Below, in pieces: positions 37,567 to 49,629 of a DNA stretch of 64,000 bases. The DNA is from Zopfochytrium polystomum. Taxonomy: Eukaryota > Chytridiomycota > Chytridiomycetes > Chytridiales > Chytridiaceae. Numbering within the stretch: position 1 is the first letter of the stretch; each line of letters starts with the position of its first letter. The stretch spans positions 62,001-126,000 of the forward strand of contig JAIVFJ010000164.1 of assembly GCA_025765615.1 (NCBI GenBank). The letters run 5' to 3'. The position numbers and the translations under genes are program-made. The notes beneath the pieces are model-generated. The model was not told the origin of the DNA. It did not search any database and saw only the letters and a program-made list of their open reading frames with translations.

Positions 37567-39245
37567 TTACTTCTCAACCTCCCGCCTTGCCCTCGCCAGC
37601 GGGTCCTTCTCGCCCGCCTGTGGCGGCGGCGGCAACAGTTCGCGCGGCTCGCGGGCCACCTCGCGTCCCATAAACGTCGGGAACGGAACCACAGACCCCG
37701 GCGGGAAGCACTGCCCGTGCCACAGACGCCGTATCGCATCGCGGATCCGCACGAACTTGTCCTGCGCACCCGGCACGGCGCCCTTGACGTAGAGAAGGTT
37801 GTGCACCGTGTCGATTTTCACGATCTTGAGGCTGTGCACCGTGCTGGTCTTGCCACCCATGCGTCCCGGCATTTTTTTCCCCTTGAACACTTTGCCGGGT
37901 TGCTGGAAAGGGTCAAAAAAAAAATAAATGGTCAACTTTTATCCGTTCCACGAAGACGTCGGGCTGGGGAGACGACAAAGTTGGTGGAAAGGAGCTCACA
38001 TTGCGTTGACCGGTTGAACCGAGAGAACGGTGCGTCAGCGAAGTGCCGTGCGAGGCATTCAGACCGCCAAATCCCCATCGTTTGATCACACCCTGGAAAC
38101 CTTTGCCGCGGCTGAATGGAAAAAAAGAGCGTTAGGGAATGATGGTTCATTCAGCGAGGCTTACGAAACTTACGATTTGCCCTGAGCGTCAATGTATTGA
38201 CCCGGTACAAAGTGTGCGACCGTGAGATTGACGCCTTTGTTGGTAATGGACAAGAGAATGTCGCGTTAACAACTCCGTAAATTGCATCATTCATGAAACA
38301 AGTTGAAACTGCACGAAAGAATATTGCGATCCACGTACCGGTTGGCAAAACCGCATCCTTGGAAACTTTGAACTCAGTCACCTTCCTTCGCACCTCGACG
38401 CCGAACCGCCTGAACATTCCCCTCACGGGCTTCTTAACCTGGTACATCCGCCTCCTGCTGACCCTTCCGCTACCGATTGTTACCACGTACGCTCCTCGCT
38501 GCCGAGAGAAGCGCGAGTGCACAACCGTCGTCGGGGGAATCTCAAGCACGGTGCACGGAGTCATCTGCCCCCACTCGTCCCAGAGAGTCGTCATACCGCG
38601 TTTGATGGCGAACATGCCCGTGCGGGTCGAAGAAGGAGTCCACTGCGGTGTCGGAAGGGCAGTGGTGCCCGCCTCGGCCTTTGCCGCCGTCAATGGAGAC
38701 AGTATCCCGCCCACCGGCGGCGGCGGCGCGCCGTGCGGGTGGCGATTCTCCGTAAAGTTCGTCGGCGCGCGGCGCCGTCGCGCCGCCAGAATCGCAAGCT
38801 GCGCGGCGGGATCCGTCGGCGACGCCGTTGTTCCCGCACCTGTCGCGGATGTCGGGACCGGGTGCGGCACGCCCAGTTGCGGGAACTCGATCAGACGGCG
38901 CGCTGCGGCGCGGGTGATGGGCAGGCGGGAAGCAGCTTGGGCCAGGTCTTCCTGGACGCGGAGCAGGTGGAGCGAGGTTGGGGGCGGCGTCGAGAAGGGC
39001 CGCTGCACGGCTTCGTGGTACGCGGGCGGCGCGGAGGCGGTGGCGGACGATGCTGGTGCTGCGGTATGTGATGTTGTGGAAAGAGTGAGACGGCCGATCC
39101 GGATGGAGCAGCGGACGATCGCCGCCGCTCCCGCTGTTGGCAGCATCGACGAGATGGCCGAGGTAGTACCGGTTGGCACCATCGAAGGCCTGAGGACCGA
39201 TGACATGTCAAATGCTCTTGGAAAGGTGGTGGTTGACTTGTCCAA
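37567..39245 (-). CDS. Mitochondrial ribosomal protein uL3m
   Basis: Exons are 39245-38339, 38234-38174, 38111-38000 and 37902-37567, all in phase. After an N-terminal region of about 180 residues rich in Ala/Pro/Ser/Thr (mitochondrial targeting and variable part), the uL3 core reads [84 protein letters not shown] and [17 protein letters not shown]. The KGF-x-G and LTHR-x-x-GS-G-x-R segments are typical of uL3, which reaches the peptidyl transferase centre and helps nucleate large-subunit assembly. The mitochondrial form is shown by the bacterial-like sequence and by the leader. The C-terminus ([12 protein letters not shown]...) is charged and short. The start at 39245 gives a leader with few acidic residues; the internal Met 13 codons later is an alternative. 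Confidence 0.88.
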
Positions 39246-40134
39246 GTATGCGTCAACTGGTTATTCCGTCCAACGCGGACTGAGGGAGGCCCTAACAGCA
39301 TTATATCAAAATCTGCCGACGTTTCGCCACTTTTCATGACCTCTAACCCTTCTTTCAGGATTCGCCTCCTCAACCCGGCAATACTAGACCATGAATTCTA
39401 AAACGGTTTTTATAATAAAGCAGCCGCAACTGAAGACTTGAGAAGCATATGCACCAGCAAACGAAACAAGCTGACCGCGCGCATTCAGAGGGCGCTCGCA
39501 ACTAGGCAATTAGCCAGCGTCTGTCCCGTATTACGCAACGAAGAGCCGCACTTCGACGTTACCGATGTTTCAAGGACGGCATCGCGGCAGCAGGCTGATG
39601 AAAAGAGGAGCAGGGAGTGCCAGAGCTGAGGCTGAAAACTGGGAAAATGGGGACAGATAGTCGCGAGTATCCACAGGTGCGAATGAGGGGATAACGAAAA
39701 TCCGACACACAAGAGTGACGAATTGGTGGGGGGCTCGGGTTGTCCCACACGCTCAGTCCGTCGACGGGGATGCAATCACCTTGCCGTCCGGCGAGAAGGA
39801 TACAGTCAGGACCCAGTGCTTGTGGCGACCCAGAATCTTGAATTTGCCTGGAGGACTGACGGGAGGACATTTAATCACAACCTCCCTCCTACATTCAAAA
39901 CATGAAATTCATGTCGCGCATACGGGGCGCAGGGTATCAATGCCCTGAGGATGTGAAAGCACACAACACGACTCCTCCCTCGATGCACTCACCTTTCCAT
40001 ATGGAATCGCAGAAGGTTTAACTCGGTGACCGCAGCCGCCGGTCTGAGCCTTGCGATGCAACCGGTTGCATAGCTTCCCCAGCTGCAACATGATCCCAAC
40101 ACGATACGGTGGATTGCCAGAGCGAAGCGAATCC
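39246..40134. other. Mostly non-coding, with WD40 relic
   Basis: Besides the WD40 fragment described separately, no coherent coding structure was found. Short open stretches on both strands lack conserved motifs. Confidence 0.35.
39763..39861 (-). pseudogene. WD40 repeat relic
   Basis: The minus strand encodes GRHKHWVLTVSFSPDGKVIA followed by SPSTD and a stop. The H-x-x-W-V-x-x-V-x-F-SPDG-x-x-(I/L)-A-S-x-S-x-D pattern is one WD40 blade. A real repeat continues with a (K/R)-T-(V/I)-(R/K)-(V/L)-W-D strand, but here the frame stops right after STD and the next codons do not match. No neighbouring blades are visible. It is a broken piece of a beta-propeller gene. Confidence 0.5.
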
Positions 40135-40965
40135 TCAAATCATCGAGTTGTTAATCCGGAGCTGGAGGCCACCTGGTTCGCAGCTGAAGGAGGTGGAGCT
40201 GATTGCAAAGAGATCCGGCTGCCGGTTGCGGCGTTTTCGCCGGACATCGCGTTTCCTCCGTCTTTGTGGGGGAAGCGTCAGCAACGCATCCACCGTCGTT
40301 GAGGAACCACTGAATGACTTAATCGGGGCCGCCCCTTACATTGGTAAATTCCGTTCAAACAGCGCCTGCTTGGATTGGTTCGACGAAGAGAACACAGTCG
40401 ATCCTCTGAGGACGATCTCCAGGGAGGCCCGTTGCGGTTCCGTTGGTTTGTTTTCCAGAATTTCTTGGGCAAACAGGCGTGGTGTGCCACACGCAAATGT
40501 GAGTGCGGTCTGAAGATGCGGCGGCGGTCATCGTCTTACGGCCATAATCCAATACCCGAACGGAGTGAAATCCAAGACACGCTCTACCACCATCTTGGAG
40601 AGTTTGCACGATCTGACGGGTTCGCGCAGAGGAAGAGCGGCGGCGACTAGCTCTTGTGGAGGCGAGGACGGCTCATTGGGCTCGTCAACCGTATTGCGGG
40701 CATCGCTTCCAACCTTCGCACAGACTGCTACTCCGCGAAGACGACCTCCATACACCATATTCGTGCTCGTCTGGCGTTTCGCGCTCGTTTGGCGTTTCCG
40801 AATGCCATGAACGACAGCCGTCCTCACGCCGTAAAGGTCGTCGTGCGCACCCAATGAGACCGGCGCGCGTCTCGGCAAGATCGTTGGCCTGGTCAACAAA
40901 GCCGCCGCGCACGCACCCGCTGCGATCGTCATGACCACCCCGGCGGATCCGGCGAACATATGCAA
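40135..40965 (-). CDS. Unrecognised three-exon candidate gene
   Basis: Splice signals suggest exons 40965-40540, 40509-40340 and 40261-40135. The first has a hydrophobic N-terminus (GSAGVVMTIAAGACAAALLT, signal-like). The middle exon is regular and helical (LFAQEILENKPTEPQRASLE). The last is basic (RRKRDVRRKRRNRQPDLFA). The first intron would be only 30 nt, which is short even for this genome. I recognise no family. The regular hydrophobic pattern of the middle exon makes coding likely, but the model as a whole is tentative. Confidence 0.3.
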
Positions 40966-41116
40966 GCAACGTGCCTGCTAACACCTAGGCCCCGGGGGCA
41001 GCAGCTCCGGCAATCTGTCGTTCAATGATCTCCACAGTGATTTCGACGACTAGTGCGGCATTTCTTGCAAGTGAACCCTGGTATCGGAAAACGTCGACTC
41101 CGCGCAAGCTGTTTCT

Positions 41117-41582
41117 TCAGACCCAGCAGAGGAATACAGCATCGCGATACGGCACAATATCGGATGCGAAGAAGCGAATTCCCAACCGTCGGCAACCACA
41201 CGTCGAGCTGGGGAAGGCGGAACCAGCCACTGGCGGGATGACGGTGGCGTGCGAAAACCGAACAGTGTCAACCTGCACGGTGCTTCCTCCGCCCGCCCGC
41301 CCTCCCATCTGCTACGGCAACTATAGTGCAAAGGCAGACGGACGGGGGCGGTGCAGCCAAAAGCGGCTGAGCGAGGCAAACCCGGGCGCAACGCCGGGTG
41401 AAGGAATAGACGGCGTCGATGAGATAGGCCGCGGCAGACTCCTGAAGAACGGCCCACACCAAGCCTGCAACAACGAATATCGGTGCTCCGCCCCACTGCT
41501 CCGACGCCGCGAGGTCCAATCGCTCCGCCCACCGTAACGAAGTTGCCTCGGAGTTGAATAAGTGAGCGGCTCTCACTAACAA
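41117..41582 (-). CDS. Unrecognised candidate membrane-protein fragment
   Basis: The minus strand has an open segment with LFNSEATSLRWAERLDLAAS, then a hydrophobic stretch (APIFVVAGLVWAVLQESAAA), then a second shorter hydrophobic patch. A following segment (FSHATVIPPVAGSAFPSS) could be joined by splicing near 41290. This may be part of a multi-exon membrane protein or a relic. No family recognised. Confidence 0.2.
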
Positions 41583-41955
41583 ATTGGATTACCGTGTGGA
41601 CGTCAAAAGTGCGTGACGAACGAGCTGAGCTTGTCGAAGCGATTCGCACTCATGAGTAAAAGGATACTCCACATCAAAGCCAGCAGCTCAAACGACACCG
41701 TGTGTGAGCAAACTGGCCTTCAGCTCGCAAACGCCGTTTCGCAGGCGAAACTGCTGCTCCAGCGACGGATAAGCCATTGACTGTGGAAGAGAGCTACAAC
41801 GACGGGTTGGCCCGTTTTTGTTACCACAACTCTGGCAACCACAGGCAGAATGAGTTCAACTTCGATGACCTGACCGGTCGGTTCAACACTCACGGGGCAA
41901 GTGCCCTAGTTAACCGGCATCCTGGGCTTGGGATAGGACGCCAAAACGCGGACGT

Positions 41956-41957
<2 letters not shown>

Positions 41958-41996
<39 letters not shown>
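41958..41996 (+). repeat. Poly(T) tract, about 38 nt
   Basis: A pure thymine run follows gcggacgtgag. On the minus strand it reads as poly(A). It is one of several unusually long homopolymers in the window. Confidence 0.8.
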
Positions 41997-41997
<1 letters not shown>

Positions 41998-42115
41998 AGC
42001 GGGCGATTAGTTAAAGCCGCGATGCCTGAGCGAGATCAGCGCAGATCACGAGGGCTGGAGTGTCTGAGGATACCTATCATTCCAGTGTAGATACGCGGGA
42101 TATCTGCGCTTCGTT

Positions 42116-42912
42116 GTGGCCGATCGCTTCGAGTGGGCGTCGGCGAAGAGTCGGTCAAAGCCCTTTGCTCACGACCGACTGCATCGGTCACGTCGTCCTC
42201 TGCCCCGTGGCTGTCCCAAGAGTTCGATCGGGATAATCGGCCCACGTAGCTGCTGCGAAAGGCGCCCGCACCGATTCGGGCCGGTTTGGACAGAGTTGGC
42301 ACAAGAATCCTTTGCACTTGTCGACATGTTGTTGATTTTTGTGGGGCTCCTTACTCCCGGGGCTTTCCCACCAACCACTGACTCCCGAGCACCGCATGAC
42401 AGCACTATGTCCGGGAACTGTTGCCGACGAACCGACGGCATTGTGGAGATTAATTGTTCATCAAACTATGCAGCAACACCATATAATCATCGAGACAGCG
42501 GCGTGGCGAAGCCGGTGTCGCTAACCGAAGTGTTCTTGGCGGTATTGCAGCTTTATGGATCCAGATGTTTCAGTATGTCAACGTCAGAAATTCCCTGTGG
42601 ACGGTTAACGGAGCCATACAATTACAGTGCATCGTCCATTCATGTTCATCACGTCGCTTCACCTCTGCCGGTCTGCGTTTCACACGGCAGTCATTACAAG
42701 CCAATATTGGCCAGGCACCTTTGATGGTGAGTTTCGGTTCAGACGTACCAGCTGACAAACATTGAATCGAGGCCTTCCCTTAGGTCGCATTAGCCTCCTT
42801 GCGTGGATCTCGACAGCTCGAAGTTGGCTTGAAATCTACTCCAGGCAAGTCGAGACGGCCCAATCGTTTCGTCAATCGGCGAAATCCCTTATTCAAAGCA
42901 AATAGTCTCTGA
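42116..42912 (+). CDS. Unrecognised three-exon candidate gene
   Basis: Plausible exons are about 42116-42514, 42565-42726 and 42784-42912. Introns are GTGTCG...CCAG (with a gctaacc branch site) and GTGAGT...CTTAG; both keep the frame. The predicted product has a hydrophobic segment (FALVDMLLIFVGLLTPGAFP) followed by a Cys-rich stretch, then NSLWTVNGAIQLQCIVHSCS, GQAPLMVALAS and a basic tail ending at the TGA at 42910. Good splice sites and an unbroken frame across two junctions argue that it is real. No family recognised; the start is uncertain. Confidence 0.35.
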
Positions 42913-44189
42913 TCGATTTGGCATTCTTCCGTAAACGGTGCATCATCCATCATTGAAGTTTGGATACCCGATGCGGAGTTGGCGACGGTCACTATATAGT
43001 AGTTAGATTTTCTACGGACTCGCAGGCATCCCATCGTTGAAAGCTATGAATCTGCTCGCACCCATGTCCTTTCAGCTGATTTCGGAGGAGGAATCCGCTG
43101 GTGCGCTGGTGATCTCATCCTCCGCGGATCGAAAGTGAGCCAACAGGGAGGACCGTGATGCTGGCATGTCGAGCTTCACTCAGGAGAAGGGAATTGTTTC
43201 GGGCATCGGCAGCGAAGTTTGCACTCGGCAGTGGCTGCCCAGATGTGATCTGAGCTCAGATTTTCAATACGCGTTCGTTGTTTTGCAGTGATTCAGTTAA
43301 GTTGGGTGCGATGAGTCTGCCCATTCAGAAAGAACAAGATCTTGAGCTTTCCCACCCTATTCCCTGCGTTCTGTTTTCACAGTACCGTTGACGAGCAAGC
43401 GTTCGCAATGTGCGACTAAATGGCAACATCTCACTGCAACCGTTTACATTTTTCCCTCGTGGACAAATCTAGTTTTTCCGTCGAATTTCGCGTGACGTTC
43501 CAGAATAGCAACAGAAAAGGATGAACCAGCTGCATTCGACAGCAGTCGCACTCCCATACCCTCGACACCTGGAGCGGCCAGAGCCTTTCTCCCAGAGGCC
43601 CGTCAACGATCATTCCAGCGTCCACCCCCCGCGCGGCGCCTTTGATCTGCGAGACGGAGAAGCACTGCGGCTCCGCGAGGAATTGCACTTTCTCCATCAC
43701 GGACGAACTCCTCCGATCTCATTGGGATTTATAGGACCGCAAGACTCCCTTATCCCTACTGTTCCAGAGTCCTTGGAGTCCCGGCGGGACTATCACGCTC
43801 AAATATTTTCCCGTCGCGAAGGTGCCAGGGCCAGTGGGAAACTTGGTGAGTTTGCCCTCTTCAGGTCACTGTGCCACCTCCGCGCTGCCCATGAGTACTG
43901 ACAACTCTCATCCGGAACACAGACCCTCATATCGAGGAGGGAAAGCACCACGCAAAACGAGCGAACCTTGGAAGCCACAACAGTTTCATCACCTACCAAT
44001 GGCCATCTAGCGAGCACGAGAGCGAGGTACGGAGACTTGGCAAAGGCCCATATCTGGACCATTATGCGACATTGAGGAACGTGTGGCGCACCACTCGACA
44101 ACCGTTGGCCACCACCCAAATCCAGTAATGCTCACTGCGGGTGGGGAGGTCAGTACAATGCCCCCTGCGGCTCACCTGCTCTCGATTGT
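42913..44189. other. No clear gene; possible upstream exons of bZIP copy 1
   Basis: Open stretches exist on the plus strand (for example 43521-43901 and 43911-44010) with donor and acceptor signals around 43851 and 43921. They may be 5' exons of the bZIP gene ending at 44666. No conserved motif confirms this. Confidence 0.25.
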
Positions 44190-44666
44190 ATTAACCGTTA
44201 CGAGTCTGTTTTTGCAACGGATCTAGAGCTCCGCGTCATCACTGCCTGCAGTTTCGTCAAATGGAGAAGCTTCCCCTGGCATTTGTCGCGCAACGGTCGG
44301 TCGGAAACGAAATGCGTCCACTGAAGATATGAACAGTTCTCCTCGGTCTCGAAATGGCCCACCGGCAACAACCGCGGAGTACTCTTCGGTGTCGTCGCCA
44401 CCTTCCTCTCCCACCTTGAGTCAATCTCCCACTCTCACCCCACCAACGACCGCAAACGACGACGGCATTTCTGAAAAAAGCCGTCGAAACCGCGAAGCAT
44501 GCCGTCGCTTGCGCCAGAAAAAATCGCCGAGGTGGACCACCTGCGGAAGGAGGTGACGCGCTTGACTGAGGAGAATGGGATGCTGAAGAGGAGGCTGGAG
44601 GAAGCGGACAAAGATAGGATGGAGCGAATGCAGAGGGAGATTGAGTATTTAAGGATGCAGGCGTAG
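44190..44666 (+). CDS. bZIP protein, copy 1 (frame break in an A run)
   Basis: The last exon encodes a Ser/Thr/Pro-rich region (TAEYSSVSSPPSSPTLSQSP), the basic region SEKSRRNREACRRLRQKK, then a leucine-zipper-like coiled coil (VDHLRKEVTRLTEENGMLK, RRLEEADKDRMERMQREIEY) ending at the TAG at 44664-44666. The basic region keeps the Asn and Arg of the bZIP N-x7-R signature with Cys in place of the second Ala. The basic region and the coil lie in different frames; the switch falls in an A6 run at 44518-44523, so a single A gained or lost explains it. It is closely related to the bZIP at 47174-48641, and the two genes face each other. The acceptor near 44251 and the start are uncertain. Confidence 0.6.
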
Positions 44667-47173
44667 AGTATTGCTCGAATGGGGTTTTGGAGCCCTGACA
44701 AGCTTCCCGTTTTTCCGAAAGGTCTGGGCATTGATGAGGAGGAAGTTGTTGTGCTGTGTTGTCACCAAATGAAATGAGGAGTCAACGTTCTCAAGAAGTA
44801 ACAGTGGGGCTTGGTTTTTGACCTACAATGAAAACCGACAGGTGCCGGTTGGCACACAAGGATTGTTGGTTCAAACTAGCTCTTCATTACTACCTCAAAA
44901 AGGAAGAGCTGTCCCTCTTTGAAACCCGTGCAACATTCTTGGCCGTTGACGACATCGCAACGATGGTGAGACTCCTCTTCGACTGCAGTCGCTGATACGA
45001 TTCTTTGTTGGAACACGATTTTCGTAGCTCCTTCCCAGCTCTACATTGACATGCAAACCCAGATCGCGACACGCGCTTCGCTCGTCTGGTTATCGAATGC
45101 TACTCTGGGACGGCTCCTTCCCTTGTGACTGTTGAGCGATGGCCTCTAAGACTGGGAACGCGGTCAGGCCAACGAGCAGATTCGTCCTTGATGTCTGTCG
45201 GTGCGACACGTCTGGTGGCACGTTTGGTGCGCACAATCACCACTCCGCGGTCACGACACGGCGGTTCCCAGAAGCTCCCCTTGCTGGTGCCCATGAACCG
45301 AGAGTTCGTAAACGAGCAGCGCTTGCGAATTCCAACGTCCTCTCAGATCTCGGCCTCGAGAAGATCCAGCCTATCGTTGTTCGAAAATCAATCTGATCAG
45401 TAAGATCGCGGACCGTCGCACCCAGGTTTTCAATCGACGAACCGCCGATGCTCCGTTCTCTCGATCTAACGCCCTATGACCAAGTCTCGCGGAAGTGTCG
45501 GATCCATCGAAGGACTCGGCCCTGTAGTTCTCTTTTTTCGCCCCAGCGAGAGCCGCTGCATCTGCCCTTGCTCTTCTTGAATCCCTACCGAAACAGTTCT
45601 GTTGTAAGCCTTGGACAAATTGGATCTCACAAGGAGGAATCAACTACACACATCGGAAGCTGCTTACAGTACATCCTATCAAGCTAGGTTTTGCAAAACA
45701 TGCCTGCGTCCTTCGCATCTGTTGAAGTCTCAAGGACCAGCTGGATGCAACAATTCGTGTGAGGACGGCCGCCGATGTGTCGTAGCGCTGGCAGCGTGGT
45801 TGGAATGAAAACGGTCGGCCGTCCATTCAGAACGTTTGCCGTATCCTACGTGCAGGCGAACATTACCGAAAGCGCTAACTAGTCCGGATTTGGAGTTACC
45901 ACGCCCGATTCGCTCCAAGCACATGGATTCAGTCAACCGCTTCTGCCACCTCGCGACGTTCTAATCATCCGACTATATGGATGGAGACTGACCGTGCGTT
46001 CGTCAACGGAAAACGCTCATCTCCCGATTTCTCGGGCGAAATCACACAGTATGATTCGGAGCGACGCCCGAGCTCAAACGTTTCTTTCCCACGATTGATG
46101 AACGGAGCGAATTCGCGATCGTTTCCGAATCGTCTCGAGGGTTGTACCTTTCGATATCTCTGAATATTTCAATGAACTTTGCGCTCGAAATGAAATGCGG
46201 CTTCGTTGATCCTACGTTTTTGCGAATCAGAATGCGGGGACTCTCCATTCGAAAACGTACTCTTTGTCGAGCTCACAAGTCGTTTCCGCGCTGGATCGTG
46301 ATTTCGTTTGTGGCATTGGACGCACGCTTTCTACTGGGAACATGCGGATTGGATGGATCGGCCTTCCAGTTGTTACTACGAAGAAGCCGGACGTATTGAC
46401 TCTTTCTTGAGCACGAGGACTCTTAATCGCGCTAGATCGCCGAAAATAGGCGGAGATGAATCGACGAGAGATGGGAACTTTTGGACTATTGTCACGACTC
46501 GAGGTCCCACCTGTGACGGCCCTCCCTCGTTTCACAAAGGGCGACGCCGCCACCACCTGGCGAGCAGAACATTCTCATGGCCATCTCTCATTAAAGTCAA
46601 AGGCACTCACCCAAGAGATTTCGCCCCACTCGATCCACTGGGCCACTCGAACAACATCGTTGGTCAAGTTCGGCGACTCGCCTGGTCCTTGTCGAAATGT
46701 TCGACTTGCCAAACCGCCGTCTATCTTTTCTTTGTGAAAACAATGTCGACACAGAACCTCGGGACCTTCGGGTGAGTACAGCTCACTTCGGGTGCGTACA
46801 GCTCACTGCGTTCGGGTCAGAAACGACGAGCTGAGATTGCGGAAACGTGTGGAACTCGGCTGTCAAGTTGGTGATCTCGCTGCACCGATTCCGCGGCTTT
46901 GCCCTTCCTTGCCTTTCGATTTTGTTACCATGTTTTCAGTCAGCCAACCGACCCCGACGTTCACCCCTACCGTGGGGGCCTGCGATTTCCGCCCCTCAGC
47001 CCCCCGCCCATCCCCACACCGAGTCAACCGGATTTTCATTACGCAGCAAAGTCTCTTTCCATTTCGAAGTGGGCATCGCAAGCCAGAATCCTCGCCCATC
47101 CACCCACGAAATGAAACCACTTGTCAATCCTTTCCTTCCTTCGACTCTTGCAATCTGGAATGCAACGATTAGG
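44667..47173. other. 2.5 kb without recognisable genes between two bZIP genes
   Basis: Many short open stretches occur on the minus strand (for example 45371-45643, 46042-46248 and 46227-46556, the last with a GRPIHPIRMFPVES segment). None reads through or shows a known motif. The pattern suggests decayed coding sequence or a fast-evolving multi-exon gene. A repeated nonamer-like phrase (cttcgggtgagtacagctcact / cttcgggtgcgtacagctcact, 46767-46807) is a short direct duplication. Confidence 0.3.
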
Positions 47174-48641
47174 TCAGAATGAGTATCGCAAACAAAACTC
47201 CGTCCCGCGACAAACCCACTTTCGCAAGTACTCAATTTCCGTCTTCATCCTCTCCACGCGCTCGGCGTCCGCTTCGGCCAATTTCCTCTTCAGCTCCGCG
47301 TTTTCTGCCGTCAGGCGCGCCACCTCCGCTCGCAAGGTTTCAAGCTCGTTGCGCTTCTTCTCTCGCAGGCGGCGGCACGCTTCTCGGTTCCGGAGGCTGC
47401 GGTCACTTGCCGGCGCCGGCGAATTGGCCCCTTTCACTCCGTTGGCCGCATTCCTGTCGGCTGCGGCTGCGATGGTGGGCTTGACCGTCACCGGTGAGGC
47501 GACGGATGACGATGAGGACGACGTCGACGCCTGGTGCGTGCTGTCCGGGCTGCGTGTGCTGTCTGGCTCAGTCGGAGTGGCCTTGCGTTTACGGCTCGTC
47601 TTGCTGCCAGAGACCGCACTCGGTTCCGAATGCACTACGCTTGGTGAGTGAGTAGGCTGATTTTGAAGATGTGTGTTAGTAGTTTTGACGAGTGTGTGAG
47701 ATTGTCAAGGTCGCGGATTGTGGGCGAGGGAGCGTGTGTGTGGTTATAAGGCATCTCCAAAAAAAAAAAAAAAAAAAAAAAAAAGAAAACGCTTGCAGTG
47801 ATAAAACCTTCCTCACATCATCTTGTCTCGGGTCTCGTCCGTACTGATATGGTGGATACTCGTGAGGCTCTGACCGAGGAGGATCGAAATCAGCTGGCGG
47901 CCTCTTTTGAGGGCCGTAGGGATTCATTCCCTGTTCCATGGGTATAAGAGATCTACCGCTGTTGCCCCAACTGCGATGCTGAAGTGGCGGCCCCGGCCCA
48001 TATGCCAGAGGGGGATTGCGACTAAGGCTGGGACGGTCTTGGTCCTTTGGTTAGTACTTCCAGTATTCTTCCGTTGCTGCGATGGAGAAGGGCCCGGGGA
48101 CTGGGGTTGGAGGCGGAAGGGAATCGGGGGAAAAAAATGAGCACGAACGCGCACCATGGTACTCATAGTACACGCTCAGAGGAGGGTGCTGGCCACTCGT
48201 GTCATAAGAATCGGACAGCGACCCGTGACGCTGCGGGTGCTGAGGGTAACCGTACCACAAGTCTCGCTGGTAATTGGCATCATCAAGGACAACCCCCGAT
48301 CTCCCTCCGCTGTACGGAATACGGTCTCGGTCCCAGTCGATCCCTTCGTTCGGCTGGTATGCGCGACGCTCCGGTTGCGGGAAGGGGGGAAGTGGCTCTC
48401 CGTAGTGGTGGCGACGCTGCCCGTGAAGTTGGCCACTTCCCCCTTGGATGGAGGCTTGGGAAGAGGCAGGACCGGCATGTCGCTGAGGGGGCAGCGGCTG
48501 TTGCGATTGTTGCGACAGGCGGTGCGAGTGGTCAGGGTGGTCCGTTGTCTGTGGTGAAGGCGGAGGGGGCGAGGAATCGGCCACACCGTCGCCGCTTTTG
48601 GTTGGCTGGTGGTGGGGGGCTGACGACACTGTTCCAGACAT
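47174..48641 (-). CDS. bZIP transcription factor, copy 2
   Basis: Exons are 48641-48155, 48037-47817 and 47656-47174. The first intron ends after a TACTAAC branch site and a CCAAG acceptor; the second has a CTACTAAC branch site. Exons 1 and 2 are Pro/Gln/Tyr-rich and disordered (PPPPSPQTTDHPDHSHRLSQ, PHEYPPYQYGRDPRQDD). The third encodes RKRKATPTEP, a poly-Ser patch, the basic region RSLRNREACRRLREKKRNEL and a coiled coil (LRAEVARLTAENAELKRKLA, then ERVERMKTEIEYLRK). This is a bZIP DNA-binding and dimerisation domain at the C-terminus with N-x7-R intact and Cys at the alanine position, as in copy 1. It probably acts as a nuclear sequence-specific regulator; its targets are unknown. The second intron contains an A25 run (47760-47784). 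Confidence 0.8.
47760..47784 (+). repeat. A-rich homopolymer inside a bZIP intron
   Basis: A run of about 25 adenines on the plus strand, which is poly(T) in the direction of transcription of the bZIP gene. It sits just downstream of the donor rather than next to the acceptor. Confidence 0.8.
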
Positions 48642-49629
48642 TTTTGCTTTGGGATTTCGACATGGCAAAAATTCACAGCCACAATCGATCATTCCAGAAT
48701 AAGTGGCAGAAGAAACCACGGGACGACGACGCTCCGAGAAACAACATCTATCTATCTATGGGGTGTTGGCTCTCATCATTACATAGCAAGTTGTGGGAGC
48801 GTGTTCAAAGGAAAAAAAAAAAAAGAAGCACCGCCTTTGAGAAGAAGCAGATCCCAACATGAGTGATGAGATATCGAATCCGAAGCCTCCCGGTTTGGAG
48901 TCTCGGAAGCTGTCCCTGTGAAAATGAACCCGCTGAGCGGCACAGACGGCAGGGGAAAGAGCGAGGGCCGTGAAAAACATGTTTAGTTGAATGCGATCGG
49001 GCAAGTGTCGCCATATTTACGTCAATTTGTCCCGATATGAGGTGGAATGGAGTCACATCGGGCAAGTCCCGTGCCATACCGTCCAGCGCTGTTCCTCATT
49101 GTTTGCCCACAGCAGCCCTTCACCGCCCATATACACCACGAGACGGCGACCAACACGCAGAAGGCTCTTTTGGTCCGTATCCCAGGTCGATCGGTGAAGG
49201 CTCTGCCCCCTGCGGGCCACTCAAGCAACACCTTCATGGACGAGCAGCGTTTGAAGTCGGATGAAGGTCGATCGCTCCTCCAAAACTGGGAAGCGAACTG
49301 GCACGTTGTGCAGCCGTACCATTCAGACTCCCCAACGTTAACGAAGCGCTCGCGGCGATGAGCGATTGAAAGGAGGAGCATGCATTGACTTGGGTCGAAC
49401 GAAGCCGCAAGTCGCATCCACATCGACCTCCATCTCGCTTGGATCTCGGCTCCATCGAAGTAGTCGGACCGATCGCTCGAGGCCCGGTAACTGCCGCCAA
49501 CGCACCCGCCTCCGCTTCGCCGCCTGAGCCGCCGCCTCCGGCCGCCGTCCTTGTGCTCGCTCGGCTTCGCAGTGCGCCATTTCTTGTCGCTCCATTCCGA
49601 ACCACGGTGTTCCAGGGACGTTGGTCACC
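48642..49629. other. Non-coding or decayed stretch
   Basis: This is the upstream region of bZIP copy 2. The plus strand has an open segment at 49047-49361 (ALLVRIPGRSVKALPPAGHS) that could belong to the ankyrin relic just downstream, but nothing confirms it. Confidence 0.3.
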
